This document shows, in pieces, positions 51,489-61,568 of a stretch of 64,000 nt of DNA. Source of the stretch: a virus; IMG/VR virus record IMGVR_UViG_3300036715_000626, positions 62,001 to 126,000 of that record; one strand, written 5' to 3'. The notes under the pieces are model-generated. The model worked only from the letters and a program-made list of their open reading frames with translations, had not been told where the DNA came from and ran no database searches. Position 1 is the first letter of the stretch, and each line of letters starts with the position of its first letter. The position numbers and the translations under genes were made by a program.

Positions 51489-54400
51489 ATGGCTAAAAAA
51501 GATGATGACTTAGATTTTGACTTAGACAATTTAGGGTTAGATAATGATTTAGATTCTATCATGGGCGATGATTCCTTATCATCAGGTGGTGGTAAGAAAG
51601 GTGACCGTAATCCAGTTACAAGTACTCTTAAAAATACTGCTAAGGGTATCGCAGATAGTATTAAAGGTGATCCTTTAAAAACTGCTACAGAGATTGCTAG
51701 AAATTCAATACCGAAAGGTATCACAAGTGAAGTAGATGATTTACTCGACATACATGATACCATTAAGTCAGAAGTTAAAACGGCGGCTAGTGATCTTAGA
51801 AAAGCTGGATACTCTTCTGTAAGTGCAGTAGACCGGTTATTATCAGACGGTAGTAAGATTAAAAAACTAACTACTAAGATTAAGAAATTACTAGCTAGCG
51901 ATGAAGATTCTTATAATGGTAAGAACACAGCTCAAATACAAAGTGATGCTATTGCAGATGCTATCGCTAAAACAATAGGTAGTGTAGGTGGTAGTAGCGA
52001 TTCAGCTATTAAAGAACAACTTGCCTTAAATCGACATAAAAGTGCTCAAGAACTACAAGCCGGTATCTATACTAGTATAGATAAGATTCGTAGATTTCAA
52101 TTCGAGATAACTAATAGTTATTATAGAAGATCTCTAGAATTGCAATACAAATCATTATTTACCTCTAAAGAACAACTCGAAGTTCTTAAAACAGGTATCA
52201 ATACTTTTAAAGACCAACTTGATGCTATTGCTAAGAATACTGGTTTACCAGATTTTGTTAAGCTAAGAGCAAGTGAATCTATCAAGGGTACATTTAATAG
52301 TAGAATGACTAATGGAGCTTTAGATGTATTCTTTGGTTCTAAGAGCACTGGTGATAAAGTTAAAGAGAAATTAACAAATACCGTTAATAATGTTAAAAGT
52401 AGTATTATAGAGAGCCTTTTAAATACTGAAGAGTTAGCTAACAATGCTTACGAGTTTAGTGATATGGCTAGTATGATGGGCGGTAAAGCTAACATGGCTG
52501 GCGGGGTAATCGGTGAATATCTTAAATCCATGGCTGGTGATTATGTAGGCGACAAAATAAGTGCGACTAAAAAAGGTCGTAATAATATTTATAACCTTAA
52601 AAACATGATGATGAATCCTGAAGGTTATTTCAAAGCTGCTTCTAGAAAACAAGATTATAACAGCGCCGGTGGTAGATTTAAAGGCGACTTCTTATACACA
52701 CTAGCATCGTTAACCAGTGATGGTAGGAAAGGTAACTCTTTACATACTTTTGAAAGAGAAAATCTAGATAATGCTGCAGTATACGATATACGTACAAAAG
52801 ATAGCATCGTTAAGATCATACCAGGACTATTAGCTAAGATTTATGGGGAAGTCAAAACACTACGTTCAGCTACAGTTAAAGGTGGCGATAATTTAGCTAC
52901 TGGTAATGAAGTTCATTACGATACTGATACCGGTACGTTTAAAACTGTGGTACAATTTAAAAGTTCTATAAAAACTGATTATAAAAAGAAAATGGCTACT
53001 GCTATAGGCATTTATTTAGATTCTTTCATAGGTAGATTAACAGAGAATGGTTTAAAGCTTACTGGTGTGTCTAGATCAGATCTTTCATCAGGTATTATTA
53101 AATATGTGTTAGAGACTGGTAATACTGCTCCTGACATGCTATTAAATTCAGAATTTAATCTTCTTACCTTTATGCCGACTTCTATGCGACCTAAGTTACA
53201 AAAAGCATTAATGCGTGTGTTGGCTAGATCAAGAAGAGATTACTATTATTTAGAAAGCGTTCATTATGAATTAAAAGCCATAAAAGAAAATGCTCCAACA
53301 CTAACTTCTAAACTTATAGATTTACAAAAATCTGGGTTAACAGGTGTTGTAGGTAGTATGGGACTTATGGAAACAGATTCAGTAAGTGGTGTGTCTTTTG
53401 TTAACCGATCTAAAATGTCAGATTTTGCAACTAGAACTGCTAAAGGTATCAGTCAAGCTGATATAACAGAGAGTCTTAAATCTCGTAAAGCATTTATGGA
53501 TGCTGCTGGTATAGTCGAACCTAAGGTAGCAGGTAAAAAACGCAAGCATCGCTATAAAACACCTAAAGAGTTATTAGACGAAGGTCTTAGACGCATAGGG
53601 TTCGATAAAAATAAATTTAACGATAGTGTTAATAGTAAAATTGAAGAAGTAAGTGGGTATACTCCAGAAGAGATATATAATACGGTACATGATAAAGTAA
53701 CTTCTGCAAAAGATAGTATGATGCATAACGCAAAAATACAATCGATTTTAAATAGTATGGCTATCGATAAAGAAGATCCTCGTATTAAGAAGCTTACTTC
53801 ATCACAGCTCTATGCGTTGTTACATTCTAAAGCCATTGATGTAAACAATACGATGGATCTTAAAACCCATATTGCTAAGGTTACCAATAGTAAAGCATAC
53901 ACCGCTATGCGTGATAAATTGTCTGGTATTAATAATAGTGATGTTGCTAATAACGCTCGTAACGGATTTAATACCTTTAAGAAAACTAAGCTTGGTGACA
54001 TGCATAAAAATATGCGTGGAAGAGTCAGTAGATTACGGGATACGTTTAACCCAGTTCAAGGACCGGAATTACCACCTTCAGTAGATGACAATTTAACATC
54101 GTTACCACCAGAAGAAGAAGCAGTGTTGCGTACTATGTATTTCGATAGTCCTGAATATATTTCAGGTAGTGTAAATAACTTCGAAGATTATGCTAAAACA
54201 TTTGGTGTAAAAGTGGATACTAGTAACGATGGTTTACGAACCAGATTCGGTTATGCTAAAGCATATGTTAATAAAATGAAGAAACGTACTTCAGGATATA
54301 TAGCGGATAAGTTAAAAGAACTTAAAGAGAGTTATAAACTTCGTCGTATTAAAAAAGATGAAGAAGACGGTCAACGTACTGAATACTATAACTCTGATGA

Positions 54401-56879
54401 GTACCAAGCAGGGTTAGTAACTGATTTTAGAGAATGGTTACGTAATAAAGGTTTACGTAACACACCATTGATAACTATTCCGTCACTAGCATCTATTCTT
54501 AAGAAAACTCGTGAATGGGATCGTAAGATATTTAAAGCTGGTGCTAGAGGTATCGGTAAAGTATTTAAATTGCTACCACGGTTATTTAAAACTGGTGGAT
54601 CTAAAGGCGGAAGCTTGATGGGTAAACTTGGTAAGTTACCATTGTACGCTATGGATGGACTAATGTCCACAGTAGGGTTAGGTTTTATGGGTGTTAACGA
54701 TGGTTTACCAGCAAGAGCCGTTAAAGGAGCCTATGGCGGTATTAAAAATATCTTTGGTAAGATGTTTGGTATGTCTAGTCCTGATGATGATTCTGGTAGC
54801 ATTATAGACAGTATATTAGGTAAAACTAGAGCTGGCGAAAGAGCAGCTCCTGGGTTTATTAAACGAACTGGTAGTAAAATTGCTGGTGGTTTAGGAACTG
54901 CGGCTGGGTATGGTAGTAAGGCTATTAAAGGTACTCTCGGCGGTATCGGTGGTATGTTAGGTTCTATCTTTGGTAAAGAACCTAAACCTAAGCATAATGT
55001 TAGTGAAGAGTTTGATAAAGATGGTAGTGGTAAGCGTGATGGTGACTGGAGAGATCGACTTAATTTATTCGGTAAGAAAGATAAAGAACATCACGATACT
55101 CCAGCAGGAGTTAAAGAAGATAAGTCTGGTGGGTTAATGGGCATGATAATGACCGGGCTAGGTGCTATAGCTAGTATTGGTATGAAACTCTTTAAATCAT
55201 TAGGTAACGTCCCTAAACTATTAAAATGGATAGGAGAAGGTATCTTTAAACTACCAAGTCTATTAGGTAAATTTGGAGCTACTGCTTGGGCTGCTGTTAA
55301 AGCAGGTACCGGGGCTATAATGGATGTTGGAAGCAAGATCGTTAAAAAAATAACACCTGAAGCGATCAAAGCTGGTTTAGGTAAACTTAAAACACTTATC
55401 ACATCACGTGCCGCTAAAATTGGTGGTGAGGGTCTAGCTAAGAAGTTATTAGGTAAAGTAGCAACTAGATTAGTACCAGGACTTGGTATGGCGATGTTAG
55501 CTTATGATGCAGCTATGGTATCCAAGGATATGATACAAAATAATACACCGTTTTTAAAAGCGGTTTCTATGCAAGTACTTGGTTTCGATGTAACTGATGA
55601 CAGTACACCTATGAGCGACGATGGAGTACCAGTTAAACCTTCAGACGCAGCAGTGGCTGATGCCAATAAAACCAATTCTACAGTAAAACCAGCTACTGTA
55701 AGCTTTATGGATAACGCGCGTAGTACATTATCTAATGCTTACAGTTATACTTCTAATGCTATCAGTAGTGGAGTCAGCGCTGTGAGTGATTTTGGTAATA
55801 AAGTTGGTAACTTCTTGACCGGTGGCGGGTTTACTTTAACAGGAATACCTGCTGCTAAAGGTAAGATATTAAGTATCATAGATAATGCTGCTCAAAAAGT
55901 AGGCGTAGATCCAGGAATACTTAAAGCTATTGCTGGGGTTGAATCTAGTTTTAATCCCAATTCAAATATTGATAAACCAAATGCACATGCTAAAGGGTTA
56001 TTCCAATTTATGCCAGATACATGGAATAAAATGATCGCAAATAACGGTAGTAAGTATGGATTTTCTGAGGATGTTTCGATATACGATCCTGATGCAAATG
56101 CTACCATGGGGGCATTATATGTACGTGATAATATAAATATTCTTAAAAGTAACGGGTTACCAGCCGGCCCTACAGAAGTTTATTTAATGCATTTTCTAGG
56201 AAGTGGTGGTGGTCCTAAGTTTCTTAAATCACCTCCTGATGCTATCGCCGCAGATTTATTTCCAAAAGAAGCACGTCAGAATACAGGTATTTTTTACGAT
56301 GCTAAAAATGGTAATAAACCAAGAACTATAAGTGAAGTATATAATTTCTTAGCTTTTAGACTGCAAGCTGGCGCTAAAGCAGGTGGTTTTCAAGCGGGTA
56401 GTTCAACACTCGTTAATAGTATGCCACCACCAGCTGTTAATATGACTAAACCACCTACCAGTGCTTTTGGTAACACTACTATAAGAGGTGCTCTAGGTAT
56501 GGGTAACAACCCTAGCTATTCACCGAACGCAACGAAGCTTACCACAGCAGCTAATACTGCAGTTCCTGTAACAACAGGTACTACTACACCAGTAGTACCT
56601 AAATCATTAAGTACATCGAGTAGCTATACTTCACCGACAGCAGATTTTAAAACCACTTCGTATAATAACGACGTTACTGCAAATAGTGATGTGCTAGCAG
56701 ATATGAAATCAATTCTATTGAAATCATTAGAAGTACAAATACGTATGGCAGACTCTTTAGATATTATAGCCAATATTAGTAATACTAATAAACAGTTAGA
56801 TTTAGATAATGCAAATAAACCTGCTAACAGAGATACCTTCCCAGATCCAGTTATAGATTTGAGAAGAAAAACATTTTAA
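51489..56879 (+). CDS. Giant virion protein with lytic transglycosylase domain, 1796 aa
   Basis: A very long Lys/Ser/Gly-rich, largely helical protein with Gly-rich hydrophobic stretches near 1080-1400 (LMGMIMTGLGAIASIGMKLF), typical of tape-measure proteins. Residues about 1457-1600 form an SLT-type domain: AIAGVESSFNPNS with catalytic Glu1485, AKGLFQFMPDTW and PTEVYLMHFLG. A low-complexity tail follows. It would set tail length and cut peptidoglycan during DNA entry. phiKZ gp181 is the known counterpart by position. AAAGGAG site. Confidence 0.85.
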   Translation: MAKKDDDLDFDLDNLGLDNDLDSIMGDDSLSSGGGKKGDRNPVTSTLKNTAKGIADSIKGDPLKTATEIARNSIPKGITSEVDDLLDIHDTIKSEVKTAASDLRKAGYSSVSAVDRLLSDGSKIKKLTTKIKKLLASDEDSYNGKNTAQIQSDAIADAIAKTIGSVGGSSDSAIKEQLALNRHKSAQELQAGIYTSIDKIRRFQFEITNSYYRRSLELQYKSLFTSKEQLEVLKTGINTFKDQLDAIAKNTGLPDFVKLRASESIKGTFNSRMTNGALDVFFGSKSTGDKVKEKLTNTVNNVKSSIIESLLNTEELANNAYEFSDMASMMGGKANMAGGVIGEYLKSMAGDYVGDKISATKKGRNNIYNLKNMMMNPEGYFKAASRKQDYNSAGGRFKGDFLYTLASLTSDGRKGNSLHTFERENLDNAAVYDIRTKDSIVKIIPGLLAKIYGEVKTLRSATVKGGDNLATGNEVHYDTDTGTFKTVVQFKSSIKTDYKKKMATAIGIYLDSFIGRLTENGLKLTGVSRSDLSSGIIKYVLETGNTAPDMLLNSEFNLLTFMPTSMRPKLQKALMRVLARSRRDYYYLESVHYELKAIKENAPTLTSKLIDLQKSGLTGVVGSMGLMETDSVSGVSFVNRSKMSDFATRTAKGISQADITESLKSRKAFMDAAGIVEPKVAGKKRKHRYKTPKELLDEGLRRIGFDKNKFNDSVNSKIEEVSGYTPEEIYNTVHDKVTSAKDSMMHNAKIQSILNSMAIDKEDPRIKKLTSSQLYALLHSKAIDVNNTMDLKTHIAKVTNSKAYTAMRDKLSGINNSDVANNARNGFNTFKKTKLGDMHKNMRGRVSRLRDTFNPVQGPELPPSVDDNLTSLPPEEEAVLRTMYFDSPEYISGSVNNFEDYAKTFGVKVDTSNDGLRTRFGYAKAYVNKMKKRTSGYIADKLKELKESYKLRRIKKDEEDGQRTEYYNSDEYQAGLVTDFREWLRNKGLRNTPLITIPSLASILKKTREWDRKIFKAGARGIGKVFKLLPRLFKTGGSKGGSLMGKLGKLPLYAMDGLMSTVGLGFMGVNDGLPARAVKGAYGGIKNIFGKMFGMSSPDDDSGSIIDSILGKTRAGERAAPGFIKRTGSKIAGGLGTAAGYGSKAIKGTLGGIGGMLGSIFGKEPKPKHNVSEEFDKDGSGKRDGDWRDRLNLFGKKDKEHHDTPAGVKEDKSGGLMGMIMTGLGAIASIGMKLFKSLGNVPKLLKWIGEGIFKLPSLLGKFGATAWAAVKAGTGAIMDVGSKIVKKITPEAIKAGLGKLKTLITSRAAKIGGEGLAKKLLGKVATRLVPGLGMAMLAYDAAMVSKDMIQNNTPFLKAVSMQVLGFDVTDDSTPMSDDGVPVKPSDAAVADANKTNSTVKPATVSFMDNARSTLSNAYSYTSNAISSGVSAVSDFGNKVGNFLTGGGFTLTGIPAAKGKILSIIDNAAQKVGVDPGILKAIAGVESSFNPNSNIDKPNAHAKGLFQFMPDTWNKMIANNGSKYGFSEDVSIYDPDANATMGALYVRDNINILKSNGLPAGPTEVYLMHFLGSGGGPKFLKSPPDAIAADLFPKEARQNTGIFYDAKNGNKPRTISEVYNFLAFRLQAGAKAGGFQAGSSTLVNSMPPPAVNMTKPPTSAFGNTTIRGALGMGNNPSYSPNATKLTTAANTAVPVTTGTTTPVVPKSLSTSSSYTSPTADFKTTSYNNDVTANSDVLADMKSILLKSLEVQIRMADSLDIIANISNTNKQLDLDNANKPANRDTFPDPVIDLRRKTF

Positions 56880-56887
56880 AAAAAGAT

Positions 56888-56920
56888 ACATACAGTACAG
56901 GCAATGCCTGTACTGTATGT
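56888..56920. terminator. Bidirectional terminator
   Basis: A 15-bp perfect stem (ACATACAGTACAGGC, loop of 3) lies between converging genes. A T tract on the minus strand (ATCTTTTTTTTAAAATG) also reads into the plus-strand gene end. Confidence 0.85.
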
Positions 56921-57822
56921 TATTCTTTAACTTTAGGTTCTTCAGCAACCGTAAACACGTCATCTTCTTGAGATGGAGAAGTCATATCTACGAATTCATC
57001 TGTAGAATCGCATTCGTCAATTTCAACATCGAGTTCGGGATTTAATTCTAAGAACTCGTTTTCAGTAAGTTCTTGATCAATACCGGTATCAGGAAGCCCG
57101 TCAAGAGTTGAACCTGATTCAAGATCCGGTTCTTCTTCGATAATTTTCATAGCACACGCAACACCTTCGTACAAATCAACGTCAGGATTGTTTTTACACG
57201 CTTCTACAAACGTACGAATGTTTTCATCGTTGAAACGGTTTTCATCGAGCATGATTTTGATATGGCGAATAATACTCAAATAGATACCCATACGAGTATT
57301 ACTTACCGAAGTAGCAATGCTTGCGTTCCAAAGATCTATATGTTTGATTTCGTTAAACGAAGTGAAGACAACATTTTTGCCAAGTTTACGGATAAGAGAT
57401 TTAAGTTGTTTAGACATCTTAACACGTTCACAAAGCACCATTGCAACTAATGCCCAATAGTTTGGAACATCAACCGGCTTTAGTTTATAGATAAGATCAG
57501 CTTCGTTTTTGTACAGTTTTGATTTACCCAAAAGTTTTTGTGGATAACCGGTTTTAGTAACATAATCCTGGAAGTTACGGATCGTACCGATAACACCAAA
57601 TGGAGTACGCACTTTAACTTCAAGCGGATAACCAGGAGCAAGTTTTTGACCGATTTCAGTTGTACCATGTTTAGATACATTTATGTAATCAACACCATCA
57701 ATATCTTCAGCCATAATAGTTGGTACCCCAGAGGTACTCTTTAGAATCCAATCGGGTCGGAATGACGCAGGGCGTTTTTTGTTAGAAGTGTTTTTCTTAT
57801 CCCAGTCTATAAATGTTGCCAT
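56920..57822 (-). CDS. Putative virion protein, 300 aa
   Basis: A 300-residue protein with basic N-terminal and acidic C-terminal parts (ESGSTLDGLPDTGIDQELTE and beyond). Codon use resembles highly expressed genes. An AAGGAA site precedes ATG. It is first of a minus-strand set downstream of RuvC. A structural or packaging-linked role is possible; no motif seen. Confidence 0.65.
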   Translation of the reverse strand: MATFIDWDKKNTSNKKRPASFRPDWILKSTSGVPTIMAEDIDGVDYINVSKHGTTEIGQKLAPGYPLEVKVRTPFGVIGTIRNFQDYVTKTGYPQKLLGKSKLYKNEADLIYKLKPVDVPNYWALVAMVLCERVKMSKQLKSLIRKLGKNVVFTSFNEIKHIDLWNASIATSVSNTRMGIYLSIIRHIKIMLDENRFNDENIRTFVEACKNNPDVDLYEGVACAMKIIEEEPDLESGSTLDGLPDTGIDQELTENEFLELNPELDVEIDECDSTDEFVDMTSPSQEDDVFTVAEEPKVKE

Positions 57823-57838
57823 AATATTTCCTTAAGTG

Positions 57839-58264
57839 TTATTTTTGTTTACATTCATTAACAAGGTTAATAACCCGTTTAATGTTTAATTTTGTTAGAA
57901 AAAGGACAACGGCGATGTTGTCATTTGTAACGAGTTCATCTACTTTAAGTAGTTTACGCATATTTTCATCAAGAGTACGGGCATATGTAAATGCTTGTGT
58001 CGCGGCGTTAGTAACTTTTTTAAGGTCGGCCGCGGTTATACCTTCAATAGACATATTTGCTATAAACATTACCGTATAATCAAGAACTAGTTCTTGATGG
58101 TCGGTTACTAGTTTTTTTACTAGTTTTATACCGGTATCGTTTAACATAGACGACAATACGATCCTGTCTAGGTCTCTTAAAAATGCGCCCATGGGTTCGC
58201 CTAGATATATTTCATCAAGCTCCCGAATGGTGTTATCCAGTATTTGATTTATTTTTGTCTTCAA
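57839..58264 (-). CDS. Hypothetical protein, 141 aa
   Basis: A helical 141-residue protein starting with TTG 58264, five bases after GGAGG inside the previous gene, which it overlaps by 32 bases. No recognised family. Coupled translation is likely. Confidence 0.6.
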   Translation of the reverse strand: MKTKINQILDNTIRELDEIYLGEPMGAFLRDLDRIVLSSMLNDTGIKLVKKLVTDHQELVLDYTVMFIANMSIEGITAADLKKVTNAATQAFTYARTLDENMRKLLKVDELVTNDNIAVVLFLTKLNIKRVINLVNECKQK

Positions 58265-58631
58265 CTTTAACCTCCTCTTCTAGGTTATAATCGTTATTAT
58301 TAATATCGATTGTGTGGATTGACTTATCATTGTTAGCATGTGTTAACATGATAGTTATAGTTATCTTTCTAACCGACAAGAAGTTAAAAAGTAAATCTAA
58401 AAATGTTTTAAACGTCATTTCACCAGCAGCTATATTGTTTATAAGACTACTACGTGTTTTACGTTTTACATTAACACTACGACCTTCTAAGATATCGGTC
58501 TTACGAACATACTTATTGACCATGATGTCTATAGCGTAGATGAAGTTGTTTTCTTTAAGTATAGCTCTCCAGAGAGCACTTAAAACACCACCTTCCTTAC
58601 TAGACAGATCGTCAAATTCTACCTTTGACAT
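58233..58631 (-). CDS. Hypothetical protein, 132 aa
   Basis: A 132-residue protein; ATG 58631 after TAGGAG is preferred. The acidic-basic tail (EEEVKVEDKNKSN) suggests an extended end. An early-type promoter lies upstream, within the end of the previous gene. No family. Confidence 0.6.
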   Translation of the reverse strand: MSKVEFDDLSSKEGGVLSALWRAILKENNFIYAIDIMVNKYVRKTDILEGRSVNVKRKTRSSLINNIAAGEMTFKTFLDLLFNFLSVRKITITIMLTHANNDKSIHTIDINNNDYNLEEEVKVEDKNKSNTG

Positions 58632-58642
58632 GATTTCTCCTA

Positions 58643-59131
58643 TCAATATTTCTGGAGATATAGATCGACTATATATTGCGCAATATAATCTAAATTAATA
58701 ATATATGGTTTTAATTTATGCGAATTAGTAAACGCAAAGTGATTAAGATTGTTTTTAGCCCCTTTTTCATAACTAGTAACAAACACAGAAGCCACATCCA
58801 GAAAAGTATTAAATACCTCTCGTTCGTTAGGCAACATTTTACCCGAACTACTACACCATTGGTATAGTTGTAACTTAATGACCCTTTCTGTAGAGATAGG
58901 TTTATATGGATAGTAACCGGTTTCTAAATCAAAGCAGTTTATTCCTTTAAACAATTCAATATAGTCTACAAGATCTTTTTCTTGGGAATATATAGTACCG
59001 CTAGAATAAGGTTTCTCGTAAAGTGATATATTGCATAACTTAAGAAATTTAATACGATCTAATAAAGTACGTATTTTTAATATTTTAAATCGGTAGAGTA
59101 ATAACAATATTTTGTTAATATATAATCGCAT
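58643..59131 (-). CDS. Hypothetical protein, 162 aa
   Basis: A basic, Leu/Tyr/Lys-rich helical protein with a CAGGAG site. The N-terminal 35 residues are strongly hydrophobic-basic (INKILLLLYRFKILKIRT). No family. Its last part overlaps a promoter for the gene at 58631. Confidence 0.6.
   Translation of the reverse strand: MRLYINKILLLLYRFKILKIRTLLDRIKFLKLCNISLYEKPYSSGTIYSQEKDLVDYIELFKGINCFDLETGYYPYKPISTERVIKLQLYQWCSSSGKMLPNEREVFNTFLDVASVFVTSYEKGAKNNLNHFAFTNSHKLKPYIINLDYIAQYIVDLYLQKY
58687..58717 (-). promoter_or_regulatory. Early-type promoter
   Basis: Minus-strand AAAACCATATATTATTAATTTAG has the full AACC-ATATATTATTAAT pattern, 55 bases before the gene at 58631 and inside the upstream gene. 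Confidence 0.6.
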
Positions 59132-59162
59132 GTTAACTCCTGTTGTTCATTATATGGATGTC

Positions 59163-59207
59163 GATATAAAAATTATATACACTGTAGCACACGCTACAGT
59201 GTATATA
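59163..59207 (-). terminator. Terminator of the RuvC-like gene
   Basis: Stem TATATACACTGTAGC and its complement (15 bp, loop of 4; 59174-59207) overlaps the stop region; ATTTTTATATCG follows on the minus strand. Confidence 0.75.
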
Positions 59208-59751
59208 GGATATAAGGAAACTCTCGTATCTCCATTAGTACAGTATAACCAATAGCTATAGCATCTACTTCATGTTCTGATAATATGTATGGGTTAATAT
59301 GGTTAGTAAGTTCGTCTATTGCGGACATAGTTACCATCATATCATCCTTATCAGCACTGCCACCAGCTCCCAAAATACGCTTGATATAACGGGGCATATA
59401 TCTAAACATTTTGATACGGGTATTGAGAGTATACATAGTATGTTCTATAACAGCTACATACTGAGATAGTTGTAATACGGCTTTAGGAAAACGAGTATTG
59501 AGAAAGGACGTTTCTACGCCAAGAGCAATAGGATTATACGCAACATATAGATCAGTTACTATATCCTGTATCACACTTAACTTATAAAGTAACTTATTAA
59601 AATTATCGTCCAATACCGGTATGAGATTTTCGAGCACATAAAGCCTCGTCTCAATATTAACTATGGAAAAATCTCTAACATCTACAGTGATAATAGAAAC
59701 ACCTATGTTATTACCAGGGTCTATCGTCAGTATGTTTATTAAGTTATCCAT
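59194..59751 (-). CDS. RuvC-like Holliday junction resolvase
   Basis: A RNase H-fold RuvC pattern: first Asp in NILTIDPGNNIG (D11), Glu in ALGVETSF (E80), and the C-terminal EHEVDAIAIG (E161/D163) with D136/D137 before it. It would cut four-way junctions made during replication and recombination before packaging. ATG 59751 with TTAGG is preferred over upstream starts; 185 residues, near RuvC size. Confidence 0.85.
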   Translation of the reverse strand: MDNLINILTIDPGNNIGVSIITVDVRDFSIVNIETRLYVLENLIPVLDDNFNKLLYKLSVIQDIVTDLYVAYNPIALGVETSFLNTRFPKAVLQLSQYVAVIEHTMYTLNTRIKMFRYMPRYIKRILGAGGSADKDDMMVTMSAIDELTNHINPYILSEHEVDAIAIGYTVLMEIREFPYILYTL

Positions 59752-59752
59752 T

Positions 59753-60598
59753 TTAATACCTAAACAATTCCATACCACCGATATCGATACTTCTATAGAT
59801 GTTAGCATTAGAGTTCATATAGATCAATAGATCAAGATCTACTGCTACATGGTACATGATCTGCGAACATGAAACTTCTTTACCATTACAACTAATATCA
59901 TTAACTGGTATTGTCTCTTCTAGACCAGAACAAATACCAATTTCAGTTATGGGTTTGGTAATAGTAACTCCGTTAGTGTTTTTACCATAAATAAGATCCA
60001 TTACGTTATGTAAATCCGTAAGTTCTGTATTCAGTAAGGTAAATTCTAGTTTAGCTGTTTTAGCAGCGTATCGAACGGCATTGAAGTTATCTACAGTGAT
60101 GTCTCTATTAACCGGCGTTGGATTAAGATACACATCAGTACTGGTAGGTAACAAACTCAATACTGAATTATCATTTTCAGTAATAACCTGGTACATGTTA
60201 GCATTGATATATATACTAGGTATCTTTTTAAAATAGTACGCGTAGTAGTCTAGACCATTAATGGTTTTGATAACTTTCATACGATACTTATCCTGCTCTG
60301 AAGCAGTTAGATCGTTGTTAGTTCTACGCATAACAAATGGGATATGCTCGAATAGCCCAGCATCAACCGGAGAATGTTCTGAATACAATATCTGCCCGCT
60401 ACCTGGAAGAATAGTGCCTCCGCCGACACCAATGGTATAGTAACCAATAGTAGGATAGCGACCATCGGGTTTAATATTAGCAATTCGTGCAAACTTTTCA
60501 TTAAGAGATGTATTTGGTAATAAACTATAAGGAGTACCGCACATCATACGCAATGCGAGATCTACTCCATACAGTGTTCGTTGTGAGTTTAAAATCAT
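59753..60598 (-). CDS. Putative virion protein, 281 aa
   Basis: A beta-rich 281-residue protein with Gly-rich loops (IGVGGGTILPGSGQ) and Cys residues near the C-terminus. It overlaps the 137-aa gene by four bases and precedes RuvC by one. A head or neck component is possible by context only. Confidence 0.6.
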   Translation of the reverse strand: MILNSQRTLYGVDLALRMMCGTPYSLLPNTSLNEKFARIANIKPDGRYPTIGYYTIGVGGGTILPGSGQILYSEHSPVDAGLFEHIPFVMRRTNNDLTASEQDKYRMKVIKTINGLDYYAYYFKKIPSIYINANMYQVITENDNSVLSLLPTSTDVYLNPTPVNRDITVDNFNAVRYAAKTAKLEFTLLNTELTDLHNVMDLIYGKNTNGVTITKPITEIGICSGLEETIPVNDISCNGKEVSCSQIMYHVAVDLDLLIYMNSNANIYRSIDIGGMELFRY

Positions 60599-61008
60599 TC
60601 TTTAGTGTCTCCTTCTATAAAGTCCGCAATCTCAAGTCGTTCAGGATTTATCTCAGCTTCACCATATACAGTATCCAAAGGAATATATTCCTGTGGTAGT
60701 TCTGTAAGCTGTGCTTCTAAGACGGGTCTGTTCATTTGCTGTCTACCGATCGCTTTAAGTGTCTCAGCAACAATTTCTAATGCAGATTGGTTATCACCAG
60801 CTGCTTGGAACTTAACTCTGTTAGCAACACCTGTATGTACTGAACTATCAATAGAATTTAGCACTTCATTAAGCACACGTATCTCTCCAACTTTTTCAGG
60901 TACCTTACCATCTTTTGTCATCGTATTGATTATATTCAAACGATTATTTTTTACTAAATTTAAAAGATCTTCTTCTTCTTGTGTATATACACCAGCTAAT
61001 CCAGCCAT
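60595..61008 (-). CDS. Hypothetical protein, 137 aa
   Basis: An acidic helical 137-residue protein (YTQEEEDLLNLVKNNRLNII), with an AAGGAT site. The end overlaps the next start (ATGA). Size and acidity recall small virion or packaging factors, for example a small terminase-like helical protein, but no motif supports this. Confidence 0.6.
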   Translation of the reverse strand: MAGLAGVYTQEEEDLLNLVKNNRLNIINTMTKDGKVPEKVGEIRVLNEVLNSIDSSVHTGVANRVKFQAAGDNQSALEIVAETLKAIGRQQMNRPVLEAQLTELPQEYIPLDTVYGEAEINPERLEIADFIEGDTKE

Positions 61009-61039
61009 AATTAATCCTTATCGTTTATATCAAGAAAAA

Positions 61040-61079
61040 AGGAAATAAAAAAATGATTACCATGGATTACTCCATGGTA
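61040..61079 (-). terminator. Intrinsic terminator
   Basis: A 9-bp perfect stem TACCATGGA/TCCATGGTA (loop of 4) is followed on the minus strand by ATCATTTTTTTATTTCC. Confidence 0.9.
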
Positions 61080-61444
61080 TTAATATCCCATACGGTTTCA
61101 ACTTCAAAATTGAATAATATCCAATTGAATATTTCTACCGTAGAAATATCTTTCTCGAGAGATATAAGAAGCTTTTCTTTAGAAGAAAATGATACTTCTA
61201 ATAATACATCGAAAGGTTGGTATGTATCTTGTTGTTCGATACTAACTACAAGTTCTAGACTTTCACCATTGTCACTACCAAGGATAGTGATGCTATCATC
61301 ACCAACGAATACTTCTAAACAAGAATACTCCGCAAGTTTAGTATTTACTTTATTTAAAGCTTTAGCCGCCTCTACGAAGTTACTGCGAACTTCGTTAACT
61401 TTTTTAGCAATATAGAATGCTAATTGCGAATTTGTATAATTCAT
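61067..61444 (-). CDS. Hypothetical protein, 125 aa
   Basis: A 125-residue acidic protein, beta-rich in its middle (EVFVGDDSITILGSDNG), with TAAGGAAT before ATG. It has its own early-type promoter and a terminator, so it is a single-gene unit. Function unknown. Confidence 0.7.
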   Translation of the reverse strand: MNYTNSQLAFYIAKKVNEVRSNFVEAAKALNKVNTKLAEYSCLEVFVGDDSITILGSDNGESLELVVSIEQQDTYQPFDVLLEVSFSSKEKLLISLEKDISTVEIFNWILFNFEVETVWDINTME

Positions 61445-61461
61445 TTTATTCCTTAATCTTT

Positions 61462-61489
61462 ATATGTACAGTTATAATATAGTGGTATA
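61462..61489 (-). promoter_or_regulatory. Early-type promoter, second variant
   Basis: Minus-strand CCACTATATTATAACTGTACA is nearly the same as the site at 17073-17100. Confidence 0.6.
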
Positions 61490-61568
61490 TTTTATTGGAA
61501 GTACTTGAATATCTTTTTTATAGATCTCAGATACATGATAAACTTAACTATAACTTAGGAATACTTAA